Shown here: piece after piece, positions 1 through 7,329 of the stretch
Layout: each line of letters begins with the position of its first letter
How positions within the stretch are numbered: the stretch's first letter is position 1
From: Nostocales cyanobacterium LEGE 11386
GTDB taxonomy: Bacteria; Cyanobacteriota; Cyanobacteriia; Cyanobacteriales; Nostocaceae
Assembly: GCA_015207155.1 (NCBI GenBank)
Contig: JADEXK010000061.1
Span: 1-35,487, forward strand
Length of the DNA: 35,487 bases
Reading direction: 5' to 3'
Made by a program: the position numbers and the translations under genes
Notes under the pieces: generated by a model
Told to the model about the DNA's origin: nothing
The model's database searches: none
The model's input: only the letters and a program-made list of their open reading frames with translations

Positions 1-72
1 TTTTTACAATGTGCCGCCCTTAATCGCATGATCCAGTTAGGCAAGCCAGACTCTTATAAAGTCGAAGGCTAA
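1..72 (+). CDS. C-terminal tail of an unidentified protein (5' end outside window)
   Basis: Frame 1 is open from the first base and ends at TAA 70-72, giving 23 residues that begin FLQCAALNRM and end DSYKVEG. The stretch is too short to assign to a family. A hairpin with a T-run starts 3 bases after the stop, as expected at the end of a real transcription unit, which is the main reason to believe the frame is coding. Confidence 0.4.
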   Translation, partial: FLQCAALNRMIQLGKPDSYKVEG

Positions 73-74
73 TT

Positions 75-108
75 CCTATCCTTACTTCGGATTGGTCTGT
101 CTTTTTTT
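75..108 (+). terminator. Probable rho-independent terminator
   Basis: CCTATCC (75-81) pairs with GGATTGG (89-95) with one T-T mismatch across a 7-base loop. A run of seven T residues follows at 102-108. It sits directly behind the stop codon at 72. The gap between stem and T-run is 6 bases, a little long, so this is probable rather than certain. Confidence 0.5.
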
Positions 109-150
109 CCTTTCATGCAACAAAGCCAAACAAAAGCTAAAGCGGTAAGC

Positions 151-347
151 GTGAATAACTACAAACTCAACCGAGGAATAGACTAACGACAATTCTTCTG
201 GAAGACGGGAGTTATCGAGAGGAACCCACCTTTGCGATTAATGCTTTTTGCTGTTGGGGTGACCCTTCAGAAATTTACGCCACTGCTGCATACCCTGAAT
301 CTGAAGCAATCTGGTTTCAGTGGAATAATTTTACTCCGTGGAGGTAA
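151..347 (+). pseudogene. Small frame-broken gene, unknown function
   Basis: The frame ending at TAA 345-347 reads like real protein for about 55 codons (ILLEDGSYREEPTFAINAF, then CCWGDPSEIYATAAYPESEA) but has no ATG, GTG or TTG start before the in-frame stop at 156-158. A GTG at 151 in another frame gives a plausible beginning (MNNYKLNRGID) that stops at 184-186, about where the second frame becomes convincing. One indel near 180-188 would join them. The stop overlaps the Shine-Dalgarno sequence of the next gene, so the two look like an old operon pair. A sequencing error is also possible. I do not recognise the family. Confidence 0.4.
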
Positions 348-349
348 AT

Positions 350-652
350 ATGAAACGAGAAGAATGGCTAACTCAAGGACAAACTCTATTCGGTAAAGAT
401 GTCCTGCAATGGAAATTCAGATGCCCTTGCTGTGGTTACATTGCCACTGTTGCAGACTACAAAAAAGCTGGCGCTCCAGAATCAGCCGTGGGATTTTCTT
501 GTGTGGGTCGGTGGCTTCCAGTTCATAAAGAAGCGTTCGACGACAAAGATAAACGCAAGATTCCTTGTAATTATGCAGGGGGTGGATTAATTGATATTAA
601 TCCGATTGATGTTGATGGAAGGAAAGTTTTTGAATTTGGAGAACATAAATAA
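350..652 (+). CDS. VVA0879-like small phage/plasmid protein
   Basis: The product is 100 residues. It opens MKREEWLTQGQTLFGKD and carries a CPCCGY cysteine cluster near residue 25, then AGAPESAVGFSCVGRW and PCNYAGGGL. This pattern resembles the VVA0879 family of small proteins found in phages and mobile elements; their biochemical role is not known to me. The paired cysteines (CPCC, and single cysteines near 50 and 73) suggest a zinc-binding fold, which is inference. The start at 350 is chosen because GGAGG at 340-344 lies 5 bases upstream; an in-frame GTG at 338 would leave that site inside the gene. It is the first intact gene of the phage-like block. Confidence 0.7.
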   Translation: MKREEWLTQGQTLFGKDVLQWKFRCPCCGYIATVADYKKAGAPESAVGFSCVGRWLPVHKEAFDDKDKRKIPCNYAGGGLIDINPIDVDGRKVFEFGEHK

Positions 653-656
653 GCAA

Positions 657-686
657 AGCGGTTGCTACTTTAAAACAGCAACCGCT
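657..686. repeat. Perfect 10-bp inverted repeat, possible terminator for the - strand
   Basis: AGCGGTTGCT (657-666) is exactly complementary to AGCAACCGCT (677-686) with a 10-base loop. It starts 5 bases after the stop codon at 652. On the + strand no T-run follows. On the - strand the upstream sequence gives no gene to terminate, so it may act as an RNA 3' end stabiliser or be a small mobile palindrome. Confidence 0.5.
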
Positions 687-722
687 ACACAAAAAACACT
701 CCTTAATTTCAGGATAACAAAT

Positions 723-849
723 ATGAAAGTCATAAGAAGCCATCAAACAGTACATTTTTGACCTTTATAATTCGGGCGAAATAGCTACAGATTTCAATAT
801 TTTTCAAGTTGACTTTGAATCAATTAGCGCACACATAATCAAAAAATAA
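723..849 (+). pseudogene. Small frame-shifted gene of about 41 codons
   Basis: ATG 723 has a good ribosome site (AGGA at 711-714) but the frame closes after 12 codons. One frame over, from about 736, a protein-like reading runs EAIKQYIFDLYNSGEIATDF and on to SAHIIKK, ending TAA 847-849. Removing one base near 734-736 fuses the two into MKV-EAIKQY. It lies immediately before the HAD gene (start 854). Either a degraded small gene or a sequencing slip; the family is not recognised. Confidence 0.4.
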
Positions 850-853
850 AAGC

Positions 854-1417
854 ATGACTAAAATTCTTTTTCTCGATTTGGATGGAACAGTACGCCGCAC
901 TAAAAGCGGAGCAACATTCATCAATACCCCACTCGACCAAGAGATTATCCCTGGGGTTAAAGAAGCGATCGCTCGTTACCCTGACCACTACCTCATTGGC
1001 ATTACTAATCAAGGCGGGGTCGCAGCTGGCAAGAAAAGCTTGGAGGATGCGATCGCTGAACAGAAATACACGATGCAGCTGTTACCCGAATTAAAAGTGG
1101 TTTATTTCTGCCCCGATTTCGATGGAGACTTAATTTATAAAGTTTCTTGTGAAAAGCATGAAGCTTGGGAAAGACATCAGTTTCTAGATCCAATTTTAAA
1201 CAAGCCTTTTTATCAATCATTTCGCAAGCCAGGCGCAGGGATGGTTCAAAAAGCAATTAATGATTTGGGTAAAATCATTGACGCAAAATCATCTTTATTT
1301 GTCGGCGATAAGCGAAGCTATGCCCTTTGGGCTTATCGCTCCGAAGATCAAGCTTGCGCTCTGGCTGCGGAAATCCCTTTTATGTGGGCTGCTGATTGGA
1401 GGGGTGAATGCGACTAA
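854..1417 (+). CDS. HAD-superfamily phosphatase (HAD-IIIA / polynucleotide 3'-phosphatase-like)
   Basis: The 187-residue protein has the HAD motifs in order. Motif I is DLDGT at residues 8-12, with D8 as nucleophile and D10 as acid/base. Motif II is the Thr of GITNQGG near 50, motif III is the Lys of RKPGAGM near 125, and motif IV begins VGD near 150. The family hydrolyses phosphomonoesters through an aspartyl-phosphate intermediate; this subgroup includes HisB-N, GmhB and polynucleotide 3'-phosphatases, so a DNA-end or nucleotide substrate is plausible in this context but not proven. Motif IV is interrupted: about nine residues (KRSYALWAY) separate VGD from SEDQA, encoded by a small palindromic repeat. 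Whether the enzyme still folds is unknown. No clear Shine-Dalgarno sequence. Confidence 0.75.
   Translation: MTKILFLDLDGTVRRTKSGATFINTPLDQEIIPGVKEAIARYPDHYLIGITNQGGVAAGKKSLEDAIAEQKYTMQLLPELKVVYFCPDFDGDLIYKVSCEKHEAWERHQFLDPILNKPFYQSFRKPGAGMVQKAINDLGKIIDAKSSLFVGDKRSYALWAYRSEDQACALAAEIPFMWAADWRGECD
1305..1339. repeat. Small palindromic dispersed repeat inserted in frame in the HAD gene
   Basis: GCGATAAGC (1305-1313) is complementary to GCTTATCGC (1331-1339) around a 17-base loop. Removing the 27 bases 1310-1336 restores GGCGATCGC and a normal HAD motif IV (VGD followed by RSEDQA). The target therefore seems to have been a GCGATCGC octamer. Size, palindromy and in-frame insertion match the very small mobile repeats described in Nostoc and Anabaena genomes. 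Confidence 0.65.
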
Positions 1418-1477
1418 CAACACCACCGGAAAATACATTGCGCGGCGATTAGTCATAAAAAGTAAGGAGAACATCTT

Positions 1478-1876
1478 ATGGGACTAGGACATTACACAGC
1501 TTATGTTTGGGGCATCTTGCCAACTTCGGATATCTTTGATGTGATTGATTCAGATGAAATTGATGATTTGATATATAGGTTAGATATCAAAAGCCAGTAC
1601 GAATCTAAAGTGCGTTGGCTAGGCATATTTATTGCCGATAATGACGGTAGATTATATCGAGAAAAATCGCCTGATGGAGAATGGCAATCTATTTCTCTCA
1701 CTATTACTTATACGGCATTCTACGCTTCAGATACAGAGGCTTATTTGAAGGAAGTTGCACCCTCACAGTTTGAAGATGCTAAACGAAAGTGGTCAGAATT
1801 TGCAGCAGAATTTGAACGAATTACTCACATAAATCTGCCCCAAGCAGATTTGTTAGTTGTTCATGATTATGACTAA
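1478..1876 (+). CDS. Hypothetical protein, 132 aa
   Basis: The start is well supported: AAGGAGA lies at 1461-1467, about 10 bases before ATG 1478. The protein is soluble and acidic, beginning MGLGHYTAYVWGILPTS and ending LLVVHDYD, with several aromatic residues and no membrane segment or known catalytic motif. The 3' end overlaps the MT-A70 methyltransferase by 8 bases, so the two are probably translationally coupled. I do not recognise the family. Confidence 0.65.
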   Translation: MGLGHYTAYVWGILPTSDIFDVIDSDEIDDLIYRLDIKSQYESKVRWLGIFIADNDGRLYREKSPDGEWQSISLTITYTAFYASDTEAYLKEVAPSQFEDAKRKWSEFAAEFERITHINLPQADLLVVHDYD

Positions 1877-2465
1877 ATTAATGCAATTAACCAATTTAGA
1901 AGGACAATACCAGTGCATCATCATAGACCCTCCCTGGTTCTACAGATTGCGTTCTAACGATAAAACCCACCGCAATCGCATTCCCTACAAGCCAATGCAG
2001 ACCGAAGAAATTCTGGCGCTGCCCGTTCCCGAATTGTGCGATCAGAGTGGCTGTGTCCTTTGGCTGTGGTACACCAACAACCACATGCTCGAAGCGGCTC
2101 AGTGCTTGCAGACTTGGGGATTTTCTCTCAAAACAATCCTCACTTGGCAAAAAGTCACCAAAGCCGGGACTCCGCATATCGGAACTGGCCATTGGTTACG
2201 GAACTGCACTGAACATTGCGCTTTAGCAGTACGGGGCAATGTGAAGGCTTTTGCAGGGCGAACACTTACCAACGATTCAACAATTCTACAAGCACGTCGC
2301 CGGGAGCATTCCCGCAAGCCCGAAAGTTTTTATCAAGTCGTAGACAAACTTTGTCCAGACATGACCAAGCTGGAGATGTTCGCTCGTTTATCTAGGGACG
2401 GCTGGGACTGTTGGGGGGATGAGGTAGGGAAGTTTGATTCAACTCTAATTAAGTCAAGAATTTAG
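1869..2465 (+). CDS. MT-A70 family DNA/RNA N6-adenine methyltransferase
   Basis: The 198-residue protein has the MT-A70 catalytic motif DPPW at residues 20-23 (IIIDPPWFY), the class-beta form of the D/N-PP-W/Y/F motif of S-adenosylmethionine-dependent amino-methyltransferases. Further family signatures are GCVLWLWYTNNHM, a TWQK segment, the GTGHWLRN motif and a C-terminal SRKPE segment. It is expected to transfer a methyl group to N6 of adenine; phage and plasmid members usually act on DNA and can protect against restriction. No restriction partner adjoins it. The start at 1869 gives MTKLMQL; ATG 1863 and TTG 1857 are alternatives, and no start has a good ribosome site, consistent with coupling to the overlapping upstream gene. 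Confidence 0.88.
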   Translation: MTKLMQLTNLEGQYQCIIIDPPWFYRLRSNDKTHRNRIPYKPMQTEEILALPVPELCDQSGCVLWLWYTNNHMLEAAQCLQTWGFSLKTILTWQKVTKAGTPHIGTGHWLRNCTEHCALAVRGNVKAFAGRTLTNDSTILQARRREHSRKPESFYQVVDKLCPDMTKLEMFARLSRDGWDCWGDEVGKFDSTLIKSRI

Positions 2466-2474
2466 GTATTAATT

Positions 2475-3410
2475 ATGTCAACAAATATCGAATGGTGCGA
2501 CGAAACAATTAACCCAATTGTGGGATGCTCTCGTATTTCTGCTGGCTGCAAAAATTGCTATGCAGCTACCGCAGCTAAATCTCCACGACTTCAACAATTC
2601 CCTCAATACCAAGCAGCAAAAGAGTGGGATGGGACAGTACAATTTGTCAAATCACAATTACTAAAACCACTGCACTGGAGAAAGCCTAAGAAGATATTCG
2701 TTTGCAGCATGTCTGATTTATTTCACACTAATGTTCCAAATCAGTGGATTGATCAGGTGATGGCTGTAGTTGCTCTGTGTCCTCAGCACACTTTTTTGCT
2801 TCTAACCAAGCGCCCCGAAAGAGCGTTGGAGTATTTCAGTCAACCTAAGTTGTGGGTTAAGTGGTATGACGCTGCCCAAGAGAATCTTTGGGGTGCTATT
2901 GGAGAAAACTTCGGAGGTTTAATCAATCTCCAACAATACTTTATTCAACAACCTTTTCCCTTACCAAATTTGTGGCTGGGGACATCAACTGAGAATCAAG
3001 CGATGGCTGACAGGCGTATTCCTATACTTATGCAAATTCCCGCCACTGTCCGCTTTTTATCCTGTGAGCCACTGCTCGATGAAATTGATTTATCTTCACT
3101 TTTTGGACTATATCAATTTAGTGAAGATGAATTTGCTCTCAAAGTAGGATCAAGGTGGGAAAAGTCACCAGATTGGGTGATCATTGGGGGTGAGTCTGGT
3201 ACTGGCGCTCGTTCCTGCGAAATTGAGTGGATTCAGACTATTGTTAAACACTGTCAAGCAGCTGATGTTCCAGTTTTCGTCAAACAGTTAGGAAGTGGTG
3301 CTTTAGCACAGAATCAACAATTTAAAACCCGCCATCGCAAGGGCGGGGATATTGAAGAGTTTCCTGAACAACTGCGGGTTAGAGAATTTCCTGTGCTAGC
3401 AAACGATTAA
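2475..3410 (+). CDS. Phage Gp37/Gp68 family protein (DUF5131-type, possible radical-SAM-like)
   Basis: The 311-residue protein starts MSTNIEWCDETINPIVGC and shows the family's cysteine signature C18-x6-C25-x2-C28 followed by YA. Other hallmarks are the segments KIFVCSMSDLF, LLLTKRP, LWLGTSTEN, RFLSCEPLL, WVIIGGESG and VFVKQLG. This family is widespread in phages and plasmids. The three cysteines recall an iron-sulfur or radical-SAM relationship, but its reaction is not established to my knowledge. It lies 9 bases after the methyltransferase and probably shares its transcript. The 3' end faces the convergent Rpn-type gene with 48 bases between. Confidence 0.85.
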   Translation: MSTNIEWCDETINPIVGCSRISAGCKNCYAATAAKSPRLQQFPQYQAAKEWDGTVQFVKSQLLKPLHWRKPKKIFVCSMSDLFHTNVPNQWIDQVMAVVALCPQHTFLLLTKRPERALEYFSQPKLWVKWYDAAQENLWGAIGENFGGLINLQQYFIQQPFPLPNLWLGTSTENQAMADRRIPILMQIPATVRFLSCEPLLDEIDLSSLFGLYQFSEDEFALKVGSRWEKSPDWVIIGGESGTGARSCEIEWIQTIVKHCQAADVPVFVKQLGSGALAQNQQFKTRHRKGGDIEEFPEQLRVREFPVLAND

Positions 3411-3458
3411 AACTGAAACTGACCAAAGTGAACCTTGAAAATTGCATATTAAAAAACG

Positions 3459-4427
3459 CTAATTTTCTGGCTGGGTGTCAGTTGCCCTTTGATAAAAGGA
3501 GCGCAGTTCATCAACAGTATTAGATGAATCTATTGCTTCTAGAATTGATTCCAGTAAACTGACATCCTCAATTTGCTCAATTTCAGGTAATAGGTTTTGT
3601 CCCTGTGAACCAAATTTGAGTTTCAACCCCAAGGATATGCCTTTCAACAATCCTTCTTGCTTACCTTTCTGTATACCAAATCGCTCAACAGAAGTTACAT
3701 ACTGCATACTTTTAGATGCCTCGAAGTCACGATATTCCTGCCAAAACTCTGCCTCTAATTGGGCTGGTAGAGTCATCACCCAGTCGATAAACCCGAATAA
3801 GTTAATGATATCTGACCTTTCAAACCCCTGCTCATACAATCGACGCACCAAAGCCAGTTTCTGCTGCTTGCGTTGTGACCTGTCACTACGGGTTTGTACT
3901 GCTGCCAAATGGGCTAACACAACGGTAGCAAAGGGGTTACGACTAGCTTCTAGCTCCGCTAACCTTTGTTGATAGTCTAGCAGCTTGATTATCGGAAACT
4001 GAAAATCAACCGTACACCCAAACAACTCATAACCAAATTGATTTGGTCGCCATTGGGGGTTGTCATCTCCCAGTATTGCTAAGGAAGCAACCGAGCGGTT
4101 GTAACGGTCAAATATCCTGTAATTGTAGACAAACATTCGTCGGGGGAAATCGGTTTCTTCCTGGCTCTGCACCTCAATATGGGCAAGTATCCAGGATTCT
4201 TCGCCCCCTATGCGATAGACCTTCACCAACTTATCAGCAAGTCGCCGCCCCACTTCGGCATCCCGCACCACCTGAGCCAATTCTTTGTCGAGAAACTCAA
4301 ACCCTCGACTCCAATCAATTTCTCCGTGCGCCTGCGGAAAGAAGAATTGCATGAAGTCCTGAAAATACAACTGTAGTATCTGCTTCCAGGGTGAATCGTA
4401 TTCGGTTTGGGGAGTGTTACTGGTCAT
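3459..4427 (-). CDS. Rpn-family PD-(D/E)XK nuclease / transposase-like protein
   Basis: The 322-residue protein has an N-terminal nuclease-like region with the segments FLDKELAQVVRDAE, KLVKVYRI and ILAHIEVQSQEE, which fit the E...(E)xQ form of the PD-(D/E)XK core seen in Rpn/YhgA-type proteins. The middle is helical (QRKQQKLALVRRLYEQGF) and the C-terminus carries the Gly/Lys-rich element IQKGKQEGLLKG followed by LLPEIEQIEDVSLLESIL, typical of the large cyanobacterial version. E. coli Rpn proteins are DNA endonucleases that promote recombination; the cyanobacterial members are mostly uncharacterised. It lies downstream of the XRE gene on the same strand with 60 bases between, so the two may be co-transcribed. 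No clear Shine-Dalgarno sequence. Confidence 0.75.
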   Translation of the reverse strand: MTSNTPQTEYDSPWKQILQLYFQDFMQFFFPQAHGEIDWSRGFEFLDKELAQVVRDAEVGRRLADKLVKVYRIGGEESWILAHIEVQSQEETDFPRRMFVYNYRIFDRYNRSVASLAILGDDNPQWRPNQFGYELFGCTVDFQFPIIKLLDYQQRLAELEASRNPFATVVLAHLAAVQTRSDRSQRKQQKLALVRRLYEQGFERSDIINLFGFIDWVMTLPAQLEAEFWQEYRDFEASKSMQYVTSVERFGIQKGKQEGLLKGISLGLKLKFGSQGQNLLPEIEQIEDVSLLESILEAIDSSNTVDELRSFYQRATDTQPEN

Positions 4428-4487
4428 GTTTTGAGGAGTTCGTTAAGCGAGACTGAGGGCAATGCAAGAAGATCTACACTGGCAAGA

Positions 4488-4772
4488 TTAATTCTCATTA
4501 GAATCCTTAGTTAACTCAACCCCAGGAATCTGCTCAATCCATTCACCCAAGCACTCTGTTAAGTCTAAACCTACCGCTTTGGCAGCTCTGATGAGTGTGT
4601 TTAAAGGTACACCCTTTGTATCTTCATTCTCAATCCTGTTAAAGTTTGCCCCACTCATCCCGGCGTAATCACCAGCGACAGTTAAACTCAAACCCGCAGT
4701 CTCCCTTGCTTTTTTTAAAGCCTTGCCGATACCAGTTAACTCCACTTCAATAATGATTTTCATCAAATCCAT
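4488..4772 (-). CDS. XRE-type helix-turn-helix repressor
   Basis: The product is about 94 residues. A Cro/cI-like HTH fills the middle: IGKALKKARETAGLSLTVAG, DYAGMSGANFNRIEN (recognition helix) and the cap helix PLNTLIRAAKAVGLDL. The start at 4772 is preferred because GGAGG (4782-4786, read on the - strand) lies 9 bases away; ATG 4778 is only 3 bases from it. The gene is divergent from the candidate replication initiator and its promoter overlaps a palindrome, so it is likely to repress itself and possibly the neighbour, perhaps as a copy-number control. That last step is inference. Confidence 0.8.
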   Translation of the reverse strand: MDLMKIIIEVELTGIGKALKKARETAGLSLTVAGDYAGMSGANFNRIENEDTKGVPLNTLIRAAKAVGLDLTECLGEWIEQIPGVELTKDSNEN

Positions 4773-4800
4773 AGTCATAGTCCTCCAAAGAATTATCTCT

Positions 4801-4851
4801 AATTTAAACCATTACGTATTGCTTGACAAGCATTGCGTAATAAGCAAGAAT
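4801..4851. promoter_or_regulatory. Divergent promoter region with palindromic operator
   Basis: ATTACG...CGTAAT bounds a 31-base imperfect palindrome (4811-4841) centred on 4826. On the - strand TTGTCA (4829-4824) and TAAATT (4806-4801) are separated by exactly 17 bases, a good promoter for the XRE gene. On the + strand TTGACA (4823-4828) with a weak AAGAAT (4846-4851), also 17 bases apart, points to the gene at 4956. The palindrome covers both -35 elements, as expected for a repressor site. Confidence 0.6.
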
Positions 4852-4955
4852 GCATAAATCAACTACCCCGAATAATTGCAGATTAGAGAGTTTGCGTTAG
4901 CAATCGAGTCTTAAAACAAAAATCCCACAATACTTTCAACAAACGGGGAAGGCAA

Positions 4956-6701
4956 ATGATGATGAATAGAAAATTACATCCAGGCATCTTGACCGGACAC
5001 CCTAAAGTTGATGCCATTGCTCACATCAGATTTGAGGGCGATATTACGCCAAAAAGTTGGTATAAACACATTTGCTATCAAACTAAGTCTGGAGATAAAA
5101 AGGCTGATAGGTTAGCAATTGACATCTTGTCAGACATTGTTTACTGGTATCGTCCTTATCAGCAAAGAGATGAGTTAACAGGTGAAGAAATCGGCTGGAA
5201 GAAAAAATTCAAAGAAGATTTATTGCGTCGCAGTCCCGATGCGTTTGCAGAATCGTTGAATGCTTCCCCGCGATGCATTAGAGAATCAATGCGCCTTTTA
5301 GAGGGTATGGGGTTAATCAAAGTTGTTCTTCAACCAGTAGAAACCAACTACGGAGTTCTGCCAAACGTCATGCATATTGACATTTGTCCAGAAGCGATCG
5401 CTGCAATTACTTATCGCACTGTATCCAACCAAAACGCTGAAACCCTTGAAAAGTCCTTGTTGACGAAATGGGTAACGACCGATTACGAAACGCGTAACAA
5501 GGAGCTACGAAATCGTCAACAAGGAGCTACGAAATCAGTAACAACCAGTTACGAAACGAGTAACTTATCTATATATAGAGATTTCAAAGAGATTACTACA
5601 GAGACTACTTCTCTCTCCCTAAATCCCTCTCTCTCACCCAAAAATTCGGAAAAAGAGAGAGAAGAGAAAAAAGCAGAATTTGGATTTCAAATTCCAGAAG
5701 AAGAACCCAATTCCAATTTTCGCGCTTCGTTGAAAGAAAAAACCGAGACTTCGCAACTTACGAATCAACCCATCATGAAGGCCATTGTTCCGCCGCCGCC
5801 CGACCCATTTTTCAACAATCGCCGCACCAGCCCCAAGGATATTGCCTGGAATTGGCTGCCAGATGGCCCGTGGCGCAACGAAGAGGGTAAGCTTGATACC
5901 GAATTCCAAATTGCCCTTGCTACTCGCTGGATGAAGGAATACGGCGGTGATTTGCACGTTAACAAAGCCAAAGTCCTCAAGCATTTCCGCAACGATCCAA
6001 CCAACTTACCGATTGAGTGGGAATGGTATCAGTCCACCTTTGTCCATCGCGTGGTTAATATCCAAACCCGTCGGAGTCACGGCATGGATACCACCCGCGA
6101 AGAACAACAAATCGCAAAACAAGCACGCGCATCTGTCCCCTTACCCCAACAAATGCGCGTCACCCAAGCACAAGAACCCTCTCAGGTTGTAGAACAAGTT
6201 GCTAATTATGCTCTGCCTCATCTACAGCAGAATGTTATATCTATTGCCCCTACACGGCAGTCTGGAGCAAAGTTACCGTCATCTGCATTAGAACCACCAA
6301 CAGACGAGTTTGGTGCGAATAACCCTGAAGCTTACTCAATCCAATCCGCCACCCCCGAAGAAATTGAGTTTTGGGCTAATTTCAAGCCTAATGTCGTGTC
6401 AATTTCTAAAAAACAGCCTGTTGACAACCAAGAGTTAGAAGCAGCAAAAGCAGCCATTGAAGTCTTAAAGATTAAAAAATCAGAAACAGAAAAGTCTCAA
6501 AAACTCACATCTCTCTCTCAGATAATTCAACCGCCTGTTCCAGATGAAGAAGCAGTACTGGAAGACATGAGAAAGTACTTAAATTCTGGTAGTGATGTCT
6601 TGAGACAAATTGCAATTGACTGGGCATCAGACCCAAATAATCAATGTCAATTAGTTAAGGTCAATGGACGAGTTATTGATATTAAATGGGTTGATTTTTA
6701 G
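4956..6701 (+). CDS. Winged-helix protein with internal iterons, candidate plasmid replication initiator
   Basis: The protein is 581 residues. The first 150 residues are compact (ADRLAIDILSDIVYWYRP, then LLRRSPDAFAESLNASPRCI and RESMRLLEGMGLIKVV) and look like a winged helix with a DNA-binding segment. The rest is low-complexity, Ser/Glu/Pro-rich, with a short ordered block around KDIAWNWLPDGPW. No helicase, primase or relaxase motif is visible. The coding sequence itself contains five 22-bp direct repeats (5463-5572) followed by AT-rich DNA, the arrangement known from lambdoid O genes, where the initiator binds iterons inside its own gene. GGGGAAGG at 4945-4952 could serve ATG 4956, 4959 or 4962; spacing favours 4959 or 4962. 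A regulatory role instead of initiation cannot be excluded. Confidence 0.5.
   Translation: MMMNRKLHPGILTGHPKVDAIAHIRFEGDITPKSWYKHICYQTKSGDKKADRLAIDILSDIVYWYRPYQQRDELTGEEIGWKKKFKEDLLRRSPDAFAESLNASPRCIRESMRLLEGMGLIKVVLQPVETNYGVLPNVMHIDICPEAIAAITYRTVSNQNAETLEKSLLTKWVTTDYETRNKELRNRQQGATKSVTTSYETSNLSIYRDFKEITTETTSLSLNPSLSPKNSEKEREEKKAEFGFQIPEEEPNSNFRASLKEKTETSQLTNQPIMKAIVPPPPDPFFNNRRTSPKDIAWNWLPDGPWRNEEGKLDTEFQIALATRWMKEYGGDLHVNKAKVLKHFRNDPTNLPIEWEWYQSTFVHRVVNIQTRRSHGMDTTREEQQIAKQARASVPLPQQMRVTQAQEPSQVVEQVANYALPHLQQNVISIAPTRQSGAKLPSSALEPPTDEFGANNPEAYSIQSATPEEIEFWANFKPNVVSISKKQPVDNQELEAAKAAIEVLKIKKSETEKSQKLTSLSQIIQPPVPDEEAVLEDMRKYLNSGSDVLRQIAIDWASDPNNQCQLVKVNGRVIDIKWVDF
5463..5572 (+). repeat. Five 22-bp iterons inside the coding sequence, candidate replication origin
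   Basis: ACGAAA occurs at 5463, 5485, 5507, 5529 and 5551, exactly 22 bases apart each time. The common core is ACGAAAYNNGTAAC followed by a looser AANSAGYT; the fifth copy keeps only ACGAAACGAGTAAC. Since 22 is not a multiple of 3, the protein does not repeat, so the pattern is conserved at DNA level. An AT-rich stretch (TTATCTATATATAGAG, 5565-5580) and then a long purine/pyrimidine-biased tract follow, as in origins with an unwinding element. Confidence 0.75.
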
Positions 6702-6709
6702 TTAAATTA

Positions 6710-6751
6710 ACAATAAAACTATTAAATTGATTTTGGTAATAGTTTTATTGT
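6710..6751. terminator. Perfect 15-bp AT-rich hairpin after the candidate initiator gene
   Basis: ACAATAAAACTATTA (6710-6724) pairs perfectly with 6737-6751 around a 12-base loop, 8 bases after the stop at 6701. The stem has almost no GC and no separate T-run follows, so it may be a weak terminator or an RNA stability element. The remainder of the 175-base gap holds only a hexapeptide reading frame (6850-6870). Confidence 0.45.
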
Positions 6752-6876
6752 AAAATGTTCTCATTACTTAAAGTCAATCAACCTTCAAGCACAAGACTTT
6801 AAAAGATAATTCCAAACTACAAAAAATAGTTGTTCTACGGAGATATTAAATGAACTGTAGGAGATTTTAAATAATC

Positions 6877-7329
6877 ATGCAAGAACTGAACTCAGACGAA
6901 TTACTACTGACATTTCAAGAACTTCGAGATAAATGTTTTCGACATATCAAAGAAGTTCACACACGTTATAGTGTTGGATATAAGTTCACTGACCCCGATA
7001 TTGATTGGCTTAATCAAGAATTGACAAATATCCTAGACAGTTTACGCAACAATAAAGCTGTCTATAACTACGAAGATTTAGTGAATGCTTTCTATTCAGT
7101 AATTTCTGAACTTGAATACGGGCAAATACTTTATCCTAATTCGTTAATTGTCTTAGGCAATAGACTTTGCAGAATCCTCAAATTTCTTCGGGGATATCCT
7201 GTGCAGATTGCGTATGGGATTTTCACCAAACAAGGCAACGGGAAACTCAAACATACAAGTTATACAACTACTTTAAAAGAACCAGTCCAACGAGTTCTAA
7301 TAATTGACCCTCTCACTAAAAATTTATGA
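6877..7329 (+). CDS. Hypothetical protein, 150 aa
   Basis: The product opens MQELNSDELLLTFQELRDKC and looks mostly helical in its first 90 residues; the last part (YGIFTKQGNGKLKHTSYTTT) suggests strands. No catalytic motif or membrane segment was seen. AGGAG sits about 13 bases upstream of ATG 6877, rather far. The stop overlaps the start of the ASCH gene in an ATGA quartet (7326-7329), so it belongs to the same operon as the methyltransferase group. I do not recognise the family. Confidence 0.6.
   Translation: MQELNSDELLLTFQELRDKCFRHIKEVHTRYSVGYKFTDPDIDWLNQELTNILDSLRNNKAVYNYEDLVNAFYSVISELEYGQILYPNSLIVLGNRLCRILKFLRGYPVQIAYGIFTKQGNGKLKHTSYTTTLKEPVQRVLIIDPLTKNL

Noticed and set aside
5463..5572. 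Protein-level tandem repeat in the 581-aa protein
   Set aside because: The 22-base period shifts the reading frame at each unit, so the residues do not repeat; the signal is in the DNA.
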